NCBI GenBank assembly: GCA_034660735.1
Contig: JAYEJQ010000071.1
Span: forward strand, 1-35,248
Direction: 5' to 3'
Length of the DNA stretch: 35,248 nucleotides
Source: JAGLTA01 sp034660735
GTDB lineage: Bacteria > Patescibacteriota > Patescibacteriia > JAACEG01
A program made the translations under genes and the position numbers. This document shows, piece by piece, positions 5,593 through 15,862 of this stretch (its first letter is position 1; each line of letters starts with the position of its first letter). The notes under the pieces are model-generated. The model was given only the letters and a program-made list of their open reading frames with translations, was not told the origin of the DNA and ran no database searches.

Positions 5593-7272
5593 ATGGCTAA
5601 ACAAATTTTATTTGACGAAAAAGCGAGAACATCGCTAAAAAAAGGAGTAGATCAACTTACTAACACTGTTAAAATTACATTAGGCCCTAAGGGCAGAAAT
5701 GTTGTTTTAGATAAAGGTTTCGGCTCTCCGACTATCACAAAAGACGGAGTGACAGTCGCAAAAGAGATAGAATTAAAAGACAAATTTGAGAATATAGGCG
5801 CGGAATTAGTAAAAGAAGTTGCCTCAAAAACAAATGATGTCGCAGGAGACGGAACAACAACAGCGACTATTTTAGCGCAGTCAATGATTCAAGAAGGACT
5901 AAAATTAGTATCAGCAGGCGCAAGCCCTATTGACATTAAAAGAGAGATTGAGGCAAAAGTCGTGAAAGTCATTAAAAAGTTAAAAGAGATGAGCAAAGAA
6001 ATTTCAACAAAAGAAGAAATTTCCCAAGTCGCGTCTATCTCGGCAAATGATAAAGAGATTGGAAATATAATAGCTGAAGCTATGGAAGCTGTTGGAAAAG
6101 AAGGAGTTATTACAGTTGAAGAAGGTCAGTCTTTTGGAGTTGAAAAGGAAGTGGTTGAAGGAATGCAGTTTGACAACGGATATGTTTCTCCATATATGAT
6201 AACTAACTCGGATACAATGAAGGCTGAATTTGAAAATTCTTATCTGCTTATCACTGATAAAAAGGTTGCGTCATTGCAAGAAATTTTGCCATTATTGGAA
6301 AAACTGGCGCAGGCTGGACATAAAGATTTGGTCATCTTGGCAGATGATATTGAAGGCGAAGCGCTGGCGACTTTTGTTGTTAATAAATTGCGCGGAACAT
6401 TTAATGTTTTGGCTGTCAAGGCTCCTGGATTTGGGGATAGAAAAAAAGCGATGCTGGAAGATATCGCGCTTTTAACAGGAGGAAAAGTAATTTCAGAAGA
6501 GGTCGGCTTAAAATTGGAAAATGTTACGATTGAAGATTTAGGACAGGCGCGAAAAGTTGTTTCAACTAAAGAGAATACAACAATTATTGAAGGAAAGGGC
6601 GATGAGACAGTCATTAAAGACAGAGTCACTCAAATTAAAAAAGAGATAGAGATGATTGACAGCGATTTTGATAAAGAAAAATTACAGGAGCGGCTTGCGA
6701 AATTGGCTGGCGGAGTTGCTGTTATTAAAGTAGGAGCGGCAACAGAAACTGAAATGAAAGAAAAGAAGCACCGTATTGAAGACGCTTTAGCGGCCACAAA
6801 AGCCGCTGTTGAAGAGGGTGTTGTTCCAGGAGGCGGAATTGCTTTAGCAATCGCGGGAGATATTTTCACGCAATTAATGGGTGAAGACGATGGTGATAAG
6901 GCTAACTTATTAATCGGCGATAAGATAGTTGATAATGCTATGCTGGAACCGATTCGCCAAATTGCCTACAACGCGGGCAAGGACGGATCTTTAATTATGT
7001 TTGATATTATTCGCAAGCACAGAAAAGGAAATACTAATATCGGATACAATGCGGCAAAAAATAAATTTGAAGATATGATGTCTGTCGGAATTGTTGATCC
7101 GACGAAAGTCACTCGCAGCGCCTTGGAAAACGCGGCAAGTGCGGCGGCTATGTTCCTGACAACTGAAGCTGTAATCACAGACGCGCCAGAAGAAAAAAGT
7201 GAAGTTCCTGCTGGAATGCCTGGCGGAATGGGAATGCCAGGAGGAATGGGCGGAGGAATGCCAATGATGTAA
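5593..7272 (+). CDS. groEL: GroEL chaperonin
   Basis: 559 aa, near the usual 540-550. All three domains are present: LGPKGRNVVLDKGFGSPTIT and GDGTTTATILAQ (ATP site, equatorial), the apical domain with DNGYVSPYMITN and LVILADDIEGEALATFVVN, and the returning GGGIALA and VTRSALENAASAAAMFLTTE blocks. It ends in the classic Gly-Gly-Met tail (GMPGGMGMPGGMGGGMPMM). GroEL makes two stacked seven-member rings that fold proteins with ATP. It shares the CIRCE operon with groES and is followed by a strong terminator. A heptamer array precedes the ATG instead of a Shine-Dalgarno sequence. Confidence 0.98.
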   Translation: MAKQILFDEKARTSLKKGVDQLTNTVKITLGPKGRNVVLDKGFGSPTITKDGVTVAKEIELKDKFENIGAELVKEVASKTNDVAGDGTTTATILAQSMIQEGLKLVSAGASPIDIKREIEAKVVKVIKKLKEMSKEISTKEEISQVASISANDKEIGNIIAEAMEAVGKEGVITVEEGQSFGVEKEVVEGMQFDNGYVSPYMITNSDTMKAEFENSYLLITDKKVASLQEILPLLEKLAQAGHKDLVILADDIEGEALATFVVNKLRGTFNVLAVKAPGFGDRKKAMLEDIALLTGGKVISEEVGLKLENVTIEDLGQARKVVSTKENTTIIEGKGDETVIKDRVTQIKKEIEMIDSDFDKEKLQERLAKLAGGVAVIKVGAATETEMKEKKHRIEDALAATKAAVEEGVVPGGGIALAIAGDIFTQLMGEDDGDKANLLIGDKIVDNAMLEPIRQIAYNAGKDGSLIMFDIIRKHRKGNTNIGYNAAKNKFEDMMSVGIVDPTKVTRSALENAASAAAMFLTTEAVITDAPEEKSEVPAGMPGGMGMPGGMGGGMPMM

Positions 7273-7300
7273 AATGATTTTTTTTAAATTTAAACCCGAT

Positions 7301-7331
7301 AAAAAAGCAAGGAAAATTTCCTTGCTTTTTT
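7301..7331 (+). terminator. Rho-independent terminator of groES-groEL
   Basis: AAAAAAGCAAGGAAA and TTTCCTTGCTTTTTT pair almost fully and end in a T run, 29 nt after groEL. Confidence 0.92.
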
Positions 7332-7365
7332 GGTTTGCTAATAGACTTGTTGTGTAATCAACTAT

Positions 7366-7442
7366 TTAATATTCCCCCCATGACAAGGGGGATTAAGGGT
7401 GTTTTTGAATTACAAAACTTTTCGAAAAAATTTTCGTAATTC
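7366..7442. repeat. Hairpins in the groEL-rpoB gap
   Basis: CCCCC/GGGGG around ATGACAA (near 7372-7395), then GAATTAC/GTAATTC (7407-7442). The first resembles arms of the element at 16074-16233, so this may be a decayed relative. The 506-nt gap otherwise holds the groE terminator, the rpoB promoter and its leader, and no gene. Confidence 0.5.
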
Positions 7443-7537
7443 AGGATAATATAAAAAAATAAATAAATAAAGTTAGTTTTTTAAAAATTAAGAAAGTATT
7501 TACATAAAATGATTTTTTAGTTATCCACAAAAAACAC

Positions 7538-7566
7538 TTGACACTTGTGTTATTTTCTATTATAAA
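7538..7566 (+). promoter_or_regulatory. rpoB promoter
   Basis: TTGACA (7538-7543), 17-nt spacer, TATAAA (7561-7566). The predicted transcript has a leader of about 205 nt before rpoB. Confidence 0.82.
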
Positions 7567-7703
7567 TAAAGAATAGAAAAGTTAATTTGTATTTTAGTTA
7601 AATTTTAATATAGATCCGCTGTGTTGATTGTATTTAAAAAACAGCGTAGCGCTTAAAGCGCAATGATAAAAATTACTTAAAAGAATATTGTTTATTTAAA
7701 AAT

Positions 7704-7733
7704 TCGACTCTTTAAAAGAGGCGAAGATTTTTT
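7704..7733 (+). terminator. Terminator-like hairpin inside the rpoB leader
   Basis: TCG-a-CTCTT and AAGAG-g-CGA pair around TAA (7704-7724), followed within 3 nt by a run of Ts. It is upstream of the start codon and so may act as an attenuator. Two other small stems precede it in the leader: CGCTGT/ACAGCG and GCGCTT/AAGCGC. Confidence 0.5.
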
Positions 7734-7778
7734 GTGTTTTAAAATATAATTCTTAGCAGAATATTAATATTATTTTTT

Positions 7779-10700
7779 ATGAAACAACAATCTCAAAAAA
7801 GAATCTTTTTTTCTTATGATAATGAAAACGAATCATCAACTGCAAAAAATAGGCTAAAATACTCAATCTCTTTTAAAGACAAAAAAGAGATAATCCCGTT
7901 GCCTGATTTAGTAGAAATTCAAAAAAAATCGTATGACCATTTTTTGCGAGAAGGAATTAATGAAATATTCGATGAAATTTCTCCAATTGTTGATTTTGCC
8001 GGAAAAGGATTAAGCCTTTCCTTTTCAAATTATTATTTTGACGAACCAAAATTCGACGAAGAAGAAAGCAAAAGAAAAAATGTAACTTATGAGGTGTCAA
8101 TTCGTGTTGTGAGTGAATTAAGAAAAGATAAAAAAATAATAAATAAGCAGGAAATTTATTTAGGAGATATTCCTCTTATGACAAAAAACGGAACTTTTAT
8201 AATAAACGGAATTGAACGATGTATTGTGTCTCAACTTATTAGGAGTTCTGGAGTATTTTTCTTTTCTGAAAATGTCAAAGGTCAAAATTATTATGGAGCA
8301 AAAGTTATTCCAAATAGAGGCGTATGGCTTGAGATAGAGACTGACGCAAATAATGTTATTTGGGTTAAAATTGACCGCAAAAGAAAAATTGCTGTCACTT
8401 CTTTATTGCGCGCCATCGGATACAGTTCTGATGACGAAATTACAAATTTATTCAAAGATGATAAAAAAAATACTAATATTAGTTATATTGACGAAACTCT
8501 TAAAAAAGACATTACTAAAAATAAAGATGAGGGCTTAATGGAGATTTACAAAAGATTAAGACCTGGAGATTTGGCTGGAATTGATAATGTAAGAAATTTA
8601 ATCAACGCAATGTTTTTTAATTTTGGCAGGTATGATTTCGGCAAAGTTGGAAGATATAAAATAAACCGTCGCTTCAATGAAAATATTCCTGATAATAAAG
8701 AAAATAGAATTTTTAGAAGGGAAGATTTAGTAAATATTATTAAAGAAATTATCAAACTTAATATTTCCCAAGCAGATGCCGACGATATTGATCATTTAGC
8801 TAATCGTCGCGTAAAAACAGTAGGAGAACTTGTGCAGAATAGATTTAGGATCGGGATGGTAAGAATGGAAAGAATTGTTAAAGACAAAATGAGCACGCTT
8901 GACGAAACAAGTATGTCTCCTGCTCGCTTAATAAATTCCCGTCCTTTAATAGCGGTGATAAGAGAATTTTTTATGTCGTCTCAACTCTGCCAATTTATGG
9001 ATCAGAATAATCCTTTAGCAGAATTAGAGCACAAAAGAAGGCTGTCAGCTATGGGACCTGGCGGACTAACTCGCGAAAGAGCTGGATTTGAAGTCCGCGA
9101 TGTCCATAGAACTCATTATGGCAAAATATGCCCTATTCAAACGCCAGAAGGACCGAATATTGGATTAGTAGGACAATTAGCTACTTATGCAAGGATTAAC
9201 GAATGCGGTTTTATGGAGACTCCTTACAGGAAAATTTTGCATAATGTTAAAAATAATGGAAAAGCTGCTATTGAAAAAATCGCTCGCGAAGATATTAAAA
9301 TTAAATCAAAAATTTTAATAAAAAAAGGAGAAGTTATAAGCAAATCTAAAGCTGAACAATTATCCAAAATTAAAGATATAAAAACAATCGCCATCAAACC
9401 GATGGTAAGCGATGAAATAATTTATTTAGACGCTTTTCACGAAGATAACACCGTTATAACTACGGCTAACGCAAAACTTGACAAAAAAGGATATTTTATT
9501 GATGAAAAAATAAATGTGAGGAAATGCGGAATTCCAGATATTGAATATGCTGAAAAAATTGATTATATGGATGTGTCTCCAAAGCAAATTATTTCTATCG
9601 CCACTTCTTTAATTCCATTTTTAGAACATGACGACGCAGTCCGTGCTTTAATGGGTAGTAATATGCAAAGGCAGGCCGTCCCTTTAGTAAAACCTGAAGC
9701 GCCTTTAATTGGAACTGGAATTGAAGAAGAAGCCGCAAGATGGTCAGGGCATATTGCAAAAGCTGACGCTGACGGCGAAGTTTTGAGTATATCGGCTGAT
9801 AATATTGAAATTTTAGAAAAAAATAAAAAAATAAAAATTTATAAATTATTAAAATTTACAAGATCAAACCAGTCAACTTCAATCAACCAGCATCCAATTG
9901 TAAACGTCGGAGAAAAGATTAAAGCAGGACAGGCTATAAGCGATGGACAGGCGATTGATAAAAAAGAATTAGCTTTAGGAAGAAATGTTTTAGTAGCTTT
10001 TATGTCTTGGGAAGGACTCAATTACGAGGACGCAATTATTATTTCAGAAAGAGTTGCAAGAGAGGATATGTTCAGTTCTGTACATATAAATAATTATACT
10101 ATTGATATTCGCGATACTAAGCTCGGCTCAGAAGAAGTTACGCGCGATATTCCTAACGTCGGAGAAGAAAAAATTAAAGATTTAGATGAAACTGGAATAG
10201 TGAGAATAGGCGCCGAGGTTAAATCAGGAGATATTTTAGTCGGCAAAATCACTCCAAAAGGCGAAACTGAATTATCAAGCGAAGAAAAGTTGTTAAGAGC
10301 TATTTTTGGAGAAAAAGCTAAAGATGTGAGAGATAGTTCGTTGGTTCTTGAACATGGAGAGCACGGAAAAGTTGTTGGGGTTGAAATTTTTTCGCGAGGG
10401 CATGGAGATAAAATGCAACCTGGGGTAATAAAAACTATTCAAATTTCAATTGCTAATTTAAGGAAAATTCAGGTCGGTGATAAGATGGCAGGACGGCACG
10501 GAAATAAAGGTGTAGTATCTAAAATTGTGCCTGTGGAAGATATGCCATATCTTGAGGACGGCACTCCGATTGATATCATTCTTTCTCCGTTAGGAGTAAT
10601 ATCCCGTATGAACTTGGGACAGATTTTAGAAACTCATCTTGGCTTGGCGGCGAAAGCTGGCGGATATAAAGCCGCAACTCCTGTATTGGATGGAATTCCA

Positions 10701-11192
10701 GAGGATATTATCCGAAACGAACTTAAAAAATACGGGTATCCAGAAGACGGAAAAATGACTCTTTACGACGGACGTACAAGCGAGCCGTTTAATGAAAAAA
10801 CCGTGATCGGATATATATATGTTCTTAAACTCAACCATATGGTTGAGGATAAAATTCACCAGCGGTCAATAGGTCCTTATTCTTTAATTACACAGCAGCC
10901 ACTTGGCGGGAAAGCTCAATTCGGCGGACAGAGATTTGGGGAAATGGAAGTCTGGGCATTAGAAGGATACGGGGCTTCGCATATTCTACAAGAGATGCTC
11001 ACGATTAAATCAGACGATGTCCCCGGCAGATCTAAAGCTTATGAATCCATTATTAAAGGAGAAGAGATTAGCAAGTTAAATACCCCTGAATCTTTCAATG
11101 TTTTAGTCCGCGAATTCAAAGGGCTTGGAATAGATGTTGAACTATTAAAAAAAGACGACAAAGGATATAAAGTAGTTAAAGAGGAAAAGTAG
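7779..11192 (+). CDS. rpoB: RNA polymerase beta subunit
   Basis: 1137 aa, shorter than the 1342 of E. coli, as in lineages without the large lineage-specific inserts. The rifampicin region is typical (SSQLCQFMDQNNPLAELEHK, then RRLSAMGPGGLTRERAGFEV), and the residues matching E. coli D516, H526 and S531 are the sensitive types. Further on are IQTPEGPNIGL, the GDKMAGRHGNKG active-site block and the C-terminal LGGKAQFGGQRFGEMEVWAL and DDVPGR segments. It forms the catalytic core with RpoC. It has its own promoter and leader, is not preceded by rplJ/rplL here, and is separated from rpoC by a pseudogene. No Shine-Dalgarno sequence is seen before the ATG. Confidence 0.98.
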   Translation: MKQQSQKRIFFSYDNENESSTAKNRLKYSISFKDKKEIIPLPDLVEIQKKSYDHFLREGINEIFDEISPIVDFAGKGLSLSFSNYYFDEPKFDEEESKRKNVTYEVSIRVVSELRKDKKIINKQEIYLGDIPLMTKNGTFIINGIERCIVSQLIRSSGVFFFSENVKGQNYYGAKVIPNRGVWLEIETDANNVIWVKIDRKRKIAVTSLLRAIGYSSDDEITNLFKDDKKNTNISYIDETLKKDITKNKDEGLMEIYKRLRPGDLAGIDNVRNLINAMFFNFGRYDFGKVGRYKINRRFNENIPDNKENRIFRREDLVNIIKEIIKLNISQADADDIDHLANRRVKTVGELVQNRFRIGMVRMERIVKDKMSTLDETSMSPARLINSRPLIAVIREFFMSSQLCQFMDQNNPLAELEHKRRLSAMGPGGLTRERAGFEVRDVHRTHYGKICPIQTPEGPNIGLVGQLATYARINECGFMETPYRKILHNVKNNGKAAIEKIAREDIKIKSKILIKKGEVISKSKAEQLSKIKDIKTIAIKPMVSDEIIYLDAFHEDNTVITTANAKLDKKGYFIDEKINVRKCGIPDIEYAEKIDYMDVSPKQIISIATSLIPFLEHDDAVRALMGSNMQRQAVPLVKPEAPLIGTGIEEEAARWSGHIAKADADGEVLSISADNIEILEKNKKIKIYKLLKFTRSNQSTSINQHPIVNVGEKIKAGQAISDGQAIDKKELALGRNVLVAFMSWEGLNYEDAIIISERVAREDMFSSVHINNYTIDIRDTKLGSEEVTRDIPNVGEEKIKDLDETGIVRIGAEVKSGDILVGKITPKGETELSSEEKLLRAIFGEKAKDVRDSSLVLEHGEHGKVVGVEIFSRGHGDKMQPGVIKTIQISIANLRKIQVGDKMAGRHGNKGVVSKIVPVEDMPYLEDGTPIDIILSPLGVISRMNLGQILETHLGLAAKAGGYKAATPVLDGIPEDIIRNELKKYGYPEDGKMTLYDGRTSEPFNEKTVIGYIYVLKLNHMVEDKIHQRSIGPYSLITQQPLGGKAQFGGQRFGEMEVWALEGYGASHILQEMLTIKSDDVPGRSKAYESIIKGEEISKLNTPESFNVLVREFKGLGIDVELLKKDDKGYKVVKEEK

Positions 11193-11214
11193 AAAAATTT
11201 ATACTTAAATTTAA

Positions 11215-11682
11215 AAAAATTATGTTGAATATTTAGAAAATAACTTTTTATTTTTTACCATAAATATTTTTTCGCATTCATTAAAAAAACAAATTATTAA
11301 TCCTAAAAAAAATTATATTATAGACAATGGAATAGCTAATCAAGTCGCTTATAGATTCTCTAAAGATAAAGGAAAATTCTTGGAAAATTTGGTTTTTTTT
11401 AAATTAAAACGAGAAGATAGAGATGTATATTATTATAAGACAAAAAGCAATAAAGAAGTTGATTTTTTAACAATTAAATCAGGGGGAAAAGAACTAACGC
11501 AAGTGTCGCAAAGCATTAAAAATAAAATAACAAAAGATAGAGAAGTCGGCGGATTAATAGAAGCGCTGCAAGAAACAGGTTTAAAAAAGGGCGTTATTTT
11601 AACCGAAGACGAAGAAGATTTATTAAATATTGAAAAAAAACAAATAATAGTTAAACCTATATATAAATGGTTGCTTCAATAG
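11215..11682 (+). pseudogene. C-terminal remnant of a DUF4143-type AAA ATPase
   Basis: The frame opens right after TAA stops near 11206-11214 and runs to TAG 11680-11682, about 155 residues. It reads YVEYLENNFLFF, LKKQIINPKKNYIIDNGIAN, KGKFLENLVFFKLKR, YYYKTKSNKEVDFL and KGVILTEDEED...VKPIYKWLLQ, which is the C-terminal DUF4143 half of the ATPases common in these bacteria. The whole N-terminal P-loop domain is missing (family length about 380-430 aa). A shorter start at TTG 11380 is possible, but the homology begins earlier. It sits between rpoB and rpoC with no start signal and is probably nonfunctional. Confidence 0.8.
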
Positions 11683-11742
11683 ATTTGAGCGCGCAAGTCT
11701 AATGTTAAAATTTTTTTAAAAATTAATAATTAAAATATTTCT

Positions 11743-14700
11743 ATGTCAGATTATGTAAAAAATATGGATTTTGACGCAATTAGGCTGAAATTAGCCTCGC
11801 CTGATGTTATTCATGGTTGGTCGCACGGCGAAGTATTAAGACCTGAAACCATTAATTATCGCACCCAAAAGCCTGAGAAAAACGGTCTTTTCTGCGAGAA
11901 AATTTTCGGTCCTTCAAAAGATTGGGAATGCTATTGTGGAAAATATAAAAAAATCCGCTATAAAGGGATAATTTGTGATAAGTGCGGAGTTGAAGTAACA
12001 AGATCAATAGTCCGCCGCGAACGGATGGGGCATATTGAGTTGTCGTCACCCGTGAGCCATATCTGGTTTTTAAGAAACGTGCCTTCAAAAATCGGAAATA
12101 TTTTAGGACTATCACCAATGGCTCTTGAAAAGGTTATATATTTTGCTAATTTTATCATAACTAAAGTTGATGAAGAATTAAAATTAGAAACGTTAGAAGA
12201 GATAAAAAATGAATTCAGCAATAAAAAGAAAAAAATAAAAAAAGAGTATAAAGAAAATATCGCGCAAGCTGAAAAAGATTATAAAAATGATTTAGATAAA
12301 AAAAATGATCGAATTGCTGAACTTGCCAAAATCAGAGAGGAAAATATCAGCGAACTTGAAAATGTTTTGGCTTCAGCTGAAAAAGAATTAAAGGATTTAA
12401 AAAAATTAAATATTATAACTGAAATAGAATATCAAGATCTGTCAATGAGATTCGGACATATTTTTGAAGCGTTAATCGGAGCAGAAGCAGTAGATGAGCT
12501 GTTAAAAAAGATTGATTTAGACAAAGAAATACAAGACGCGCAAGCAAAAATAAAATCGTTAAAGGGGATAAAATTTGAAAAAACTTCTAAAAGATTAAAA
12601 CTTCTTAAGAGTTTAAAGTTGAACGATATCAGACCTGAATGGATGATTTTAAAAACGATTCCCGTGATTCCACCTGATTTGCGTCCAATGGTTGCTCTTG
12701 ACGGCGGACGTTTTGCTACGTCTGATTTAAATGATTTATATCGCAGGGTCATTAATAGAAACAATCGTTTAAAGCAGTTAAACGCGCTAAATGCGCCAGA
12801 AGTAATTTGCAGAAATGAAAAAAGAATATTGCAAGAGGCTGTTGACGCTTTAATAGATAATAGCGCGCGACATTCAAAAACAACCACGGCGTCAACTGGA
12901 CAAAAAAGACAATTAAAATCAATAGCTGATGTTTTAAAAGGAAAACAAGGCAGATTTAGGCAAAATTTATTAGGAAAACGAGTTGACTATTCAGGGCGAA
13001 GCGTAATCGTCGTTGGACCTTCATTGAAACTTAATCAATGCGGATTGCCTAAAAAAATGGCCTTGGAGTTATTTAAACCTTTCATTATCAGTCGCTTAAT
13101 AAAACAAGAGGTGGTTCATAATGTCAGAAGCGCTATACGTTTTATAAATGAAGAAAGAGTAGAAGTGTGGGATATTTTAGAAGATATAATTTCCAAAGCT
13201 TATGTTTTATTAAACCGTGCTCCTACTTTGCATCGTTTAGGAATTCAAGCGTTTAAGCCGATTTTAATAGAAGGAAAATCCATACAGTTGCATCCGATGG
13301 TCTGTTCGGCTTTTAACGCTGATTTTGACGGCGATCAGATGGCAGTTCATATTCCTTTAACAAAAGAGGCGAAGAAAGAGGCGAAAGAGATTATGCAGTC
13401 AAGCAAGAATTTATTAAAACCAGCAACAGGAGATCCTGTTGTGAGTCCTAATCAGGATATTGTTTGGGGATCTTATTATATGACTTCTATTGACACAACG
13501 AAAGAACGAAACGAAAAAAATATAAAGTCATTCGGTTCTGTTGATCAAGCAATTTTGGTTTATAATCTGAATAAAATAGAGTTAAAAGAGCCGATTAATG
13601 TAAAAATTTTTAAATCTTCAAATGACAAAAGAAAATCTATTATAAAAACAACCGTCGGAAGAATTTTATTTAATCAAATTTTTCCGCAAGATATGGAATA
13701 TGTCAATGAAGTATTGGATGCAGGGTCGCTAAAAAAGTTAGTAAAAATGCTTATTAGTAAATACGGCATGGAGAGGTCTGTTAAATTTATTGACGATTTA
13801 AAAGAGATAGGGTTTAAATATCTTACTAAATCAGGACTTTCTTGGGGAATAGCTGACTTGCCTTGTATAGAAAAAAAAGCGGAGATCCTGGAAGACGCGG
13901 AAAAATTATCAGCGGAGATCCAAGAACAATATAATTCAGGGCTTCTCACTGACGCGGAACGGCATAGTAAAATAATTGAAATTTGGACTATAGCAAAAGA
14001 TAATGTTGTAACTTTGGCTAAAAATTCGTTAGACAAGCAAGGTTCAATTAGTTCAATTATTAATTCAAAAGCGAGAGGAAGTTGGGGACAGCTAACGCAG
14101 ATGATTGGTATGAAAGGATTGGTTAGTAATCCAGTTGGAGATATTATAGAATTGCCAGTAAAGAGTAACTTTAAAGAAGGATTTGGCGTATTAGAGTTTT
14201 TTATTTCTACGCACGGATCAAGAAAAGGGTTGTCTGACACGGCATTAAGAACAGCTAATGCTGGTTATTTAACGCGCCGATTAGTTGATGTCGCGCAAGA
14301 TGTTTTTATAACTGAAAAAGATTGCAAGGATTCGCGCGGCTTTGAAATTACCAAAGAAGGCAGCGAAAAATTAGGGAGCAATTTAGCGGATAAAGCGCTT
14401 GGGAGATTTTCTATGCAAGATATTATTGATCCAAAAACAAAAGAAAAAGTTGTTAAAAAAGACCAAATAATAAAAGAAGAAGAGAGCGAAGAACTCAGAC
14501 GTTTAGATATAGATAAAATTAAAGTTCGCTCAATTCTGAATTGTAAATCAATAAAAGGTGTCTGCCAAAAGTGTTATGGCTGGGATTTGGGGCATAATAG
14601 TTTAGTAAAAATAGGAACTACTGTCGGAGTTGTCGCGGCTCAATCAATCGGAGAACCTGGAACACAACTCACAATGAGAACCTTCCATACTGGAGGAGTT

Positions 14701-15651
14701 GCAGGGGCTGATATTACGCAAGGACTGCCAAGGGTTGTTGAACTTTTTGAAGCAAGGACTCCGAAAAATAAAGCTTATTTAGCTGAAGAAAACGGAATTA
14801 TAAAGATTGAGCAGCAAGAAAGAGTTATTAAAGACGCCAAAGAAAATATTGTTTTGGAAAATATTCCTGGGCAAAAAATTATTAAATTAAAATACAGAGG
14901 AGACAATGAGTATGTTTATGATTTTCATAAAAATTCCAAGGACGAAAATGAAAAGATTGACATTAAAGTTAAAGACAAACAAGAAGTTGAAAAAAATGAT
15001 ATCCTGTTTATTCGTGGCAAAGGACGCAAGGTTAAATGCAAAGAAAAAGGCAAGATTAAAATTCTATCAGAAAAAATTATTGTATCAGCGGAAGTGGATA
15101 AAATTAAAGAGTTGATTGTTTCCAAGGGTGTTGATATTTGGGTAAAAGACGGAGAGAAAGTTAAAAAAGGGCAGCAACTCACTGAAGGAAGTTTAGATCC
15201 GAAACAACTTTATAGCCTATTAGGGAAGGAAGCCGTGCAAAAATATATTATCAGTGAAATTCAATATCTATATTCTTCACAAGGGCAGCCATTAAACGAT
15301 AAGCATATAGAAATTATCGCGAAGCAGATGTTCTCTAAGGTTAATATTACTTTTGACGGCGATTCACATTTTTTCTCGGGCAATATTATTGACAGGGCAG
15401 AATTTTACGAAGTCAATAATAAAATAGAAAAAAATAAAGGCGAAAAAGCAAAGGCGAAAGAAATATTGCTTGGAATTACGAAAGTTTCACTAAATACGAC
15501 AAGTTTTTTATCAGCCGCGTCATTCCAAGAAACATCAAAAATTTTAATCGAATCGTCTATAACTGGGAAAATTGATAAGTTAGAAGGATTAAAAGAGAAT
15601 GTAATTATAGGACGGCTTATTCCAGCAGGAACAGGATACAAGAAAAATTGA
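11743..15651 (+). CDS. rpoC: RNA polymerase beta' subunit
   Basis: 1302 aa. The N-terminal zinc site is CYCGKYKKIRYKGIICDKC (about 66-84). A charged coiled-coil insertion runs near 140-220. The catalytic Mg site is NADFDGDQMAVH, preceded by GKRVDYSGRSVIVVGP. The second zinc site begins at the Cys of ILNCKSIKGVCQKCYG, and the trigger-loop/bridge region reads GEPGTQLTMRTFHTGGVAG. It ends in the usual LIPAGTGY region. It forms the RNA polymerase active centre with RpoB. The stop is TGA, which shows UGA is a stop in this genome. A long hairpin terminator follows about 90 nt later. Confidence 0.98.
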   Translation: MSDYVKNMDFDAIRLKLASPDVIHGWSHGEVLRPETINYRTQKPEKNGLFCEKIFGPSKDWECYCGKYKKIRYKGIICDKCGVEVTRSIVRRERMGHIELSSPVSHIWFLRNVPSKIGNILGLSPMALEKVIYFANFIITKVDEELKLETLEEIKNEFSNKKKKIKKEYKENIAQAEKDYKNDLDKKNDRIAELAKIREENISELENVLASAEKELKDLKKLNIITEIEYQDLSMRFGHIFEALIGAEAVDELLKKIDLDKEIQDAQAKIKSLKGIKFEKTSKRLKLLKSLKLNDIRPEWMILKTIPVIPPDLRPMVALDGGRFATSDLNDLYRRVINRNNRLKQLNALNAPEVICRNEKRILQEAVDALIDNSARHSKTTTASTGQKRQLKSIADVLKGKQGRFRQNLLGKRVDYSGRSVIVVGPSLKLNQCGLPKKMALELFKPFIISRLIKQEVVHNVRSAIRFINEERVEVWDILEDIISKAYVLLNRAPTLHRLGIQAFKPILIEGKSIQLHPMVCSAFNADFDGDQMAVHIPLTKEAKKEAKEIMQSSKNLLKPATGDPVVSPNQDIVWGSYYMTSIDTTKERNEKNIKSFGSVDQAILVYNLNKIELKEPINVKIFKSSNDKRKSIIKTTVGRILFNQIFPQDMEYVNEVLDAGSLKKLVKMLISKYGMERSVKFIDDLKEIGFKYLTKSGLSWGIADLPCIEKKAEILEDAEKLSAEIQEQYNSGLLTDAERHSKIIEIWTIAKDNVVTLAKNSLDKQGSISSIINSKARGSWGQLTQMIGMKGLVSNPVGDIIELPVKSNFKEGFGVLEFFISTHGSRKGLSDTALRTANAGYLTRRLVDVAQDVFITEKDCKDSRGFEITKEGSEKLGSNLADKALGRFSMQDIIDPKTKEKVVKKDQIIKEEESEELRRLDIDKIKVRSILNCKSIKGVCQKCYGWDLGHNSLVKIGTTVGVVAAQSIGEPGTQLTMRTFHTGGVAGADITQGLPRVVELFEARTPKNKAYLAEENGIIKIEQQERVIKDAKENIVLENIPGQKIIKLKYRGDNEYVYDFHKNSKDENEKIDIKVKDKQEVEKNDILFIRGKGRKVKCKEKGKIKILSEKIIVSAEVDKIKELIVSKGVDIWVKDGEKVKKGQQLTEGSLDPKQLYSLLGKEAVQKYIISEIQYLYSSQGQPLNDKHIEIIAKQMFSKVNITFDGDSHFFSGNIIDRAEFYEVNNKIEKNKGEKAKAKEILLGITKVSLNTTSFLSAASFQETSKILIESSITGKIDKLEGLKENVIIGRLIPAGTGYKKN

Positions 15652-15741
15652 TTATGAAAACAGATAATTATAAAATTTATGTTTAAAAAAATCGTTAAAA
15701 TTTAACAAAATTACGACATCATAAAAAAAATCGCCTTATTT

Positions 15742-15781
15742 AAAAATACTTATTTAAATACCTATTTAAATAAGTATTTTT
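15742..15781 (+). terminator. rpoC terminator
   Basis: A 19-bp perfect stem (15742-15760 with 15763-15781) with a 2-nt turn and a T-rich 3' end. The A/T-only stem is symmetric, so it could work on both strands. Confidence 0.8.
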
Positions 15782-15862
15782 TGTTAGAAGCGGATAAAAA
15801 ATACAATAAAAAAAATAGACGCGGGATTGAAAAATTTAAAATAATATATTATAATTTAATAG

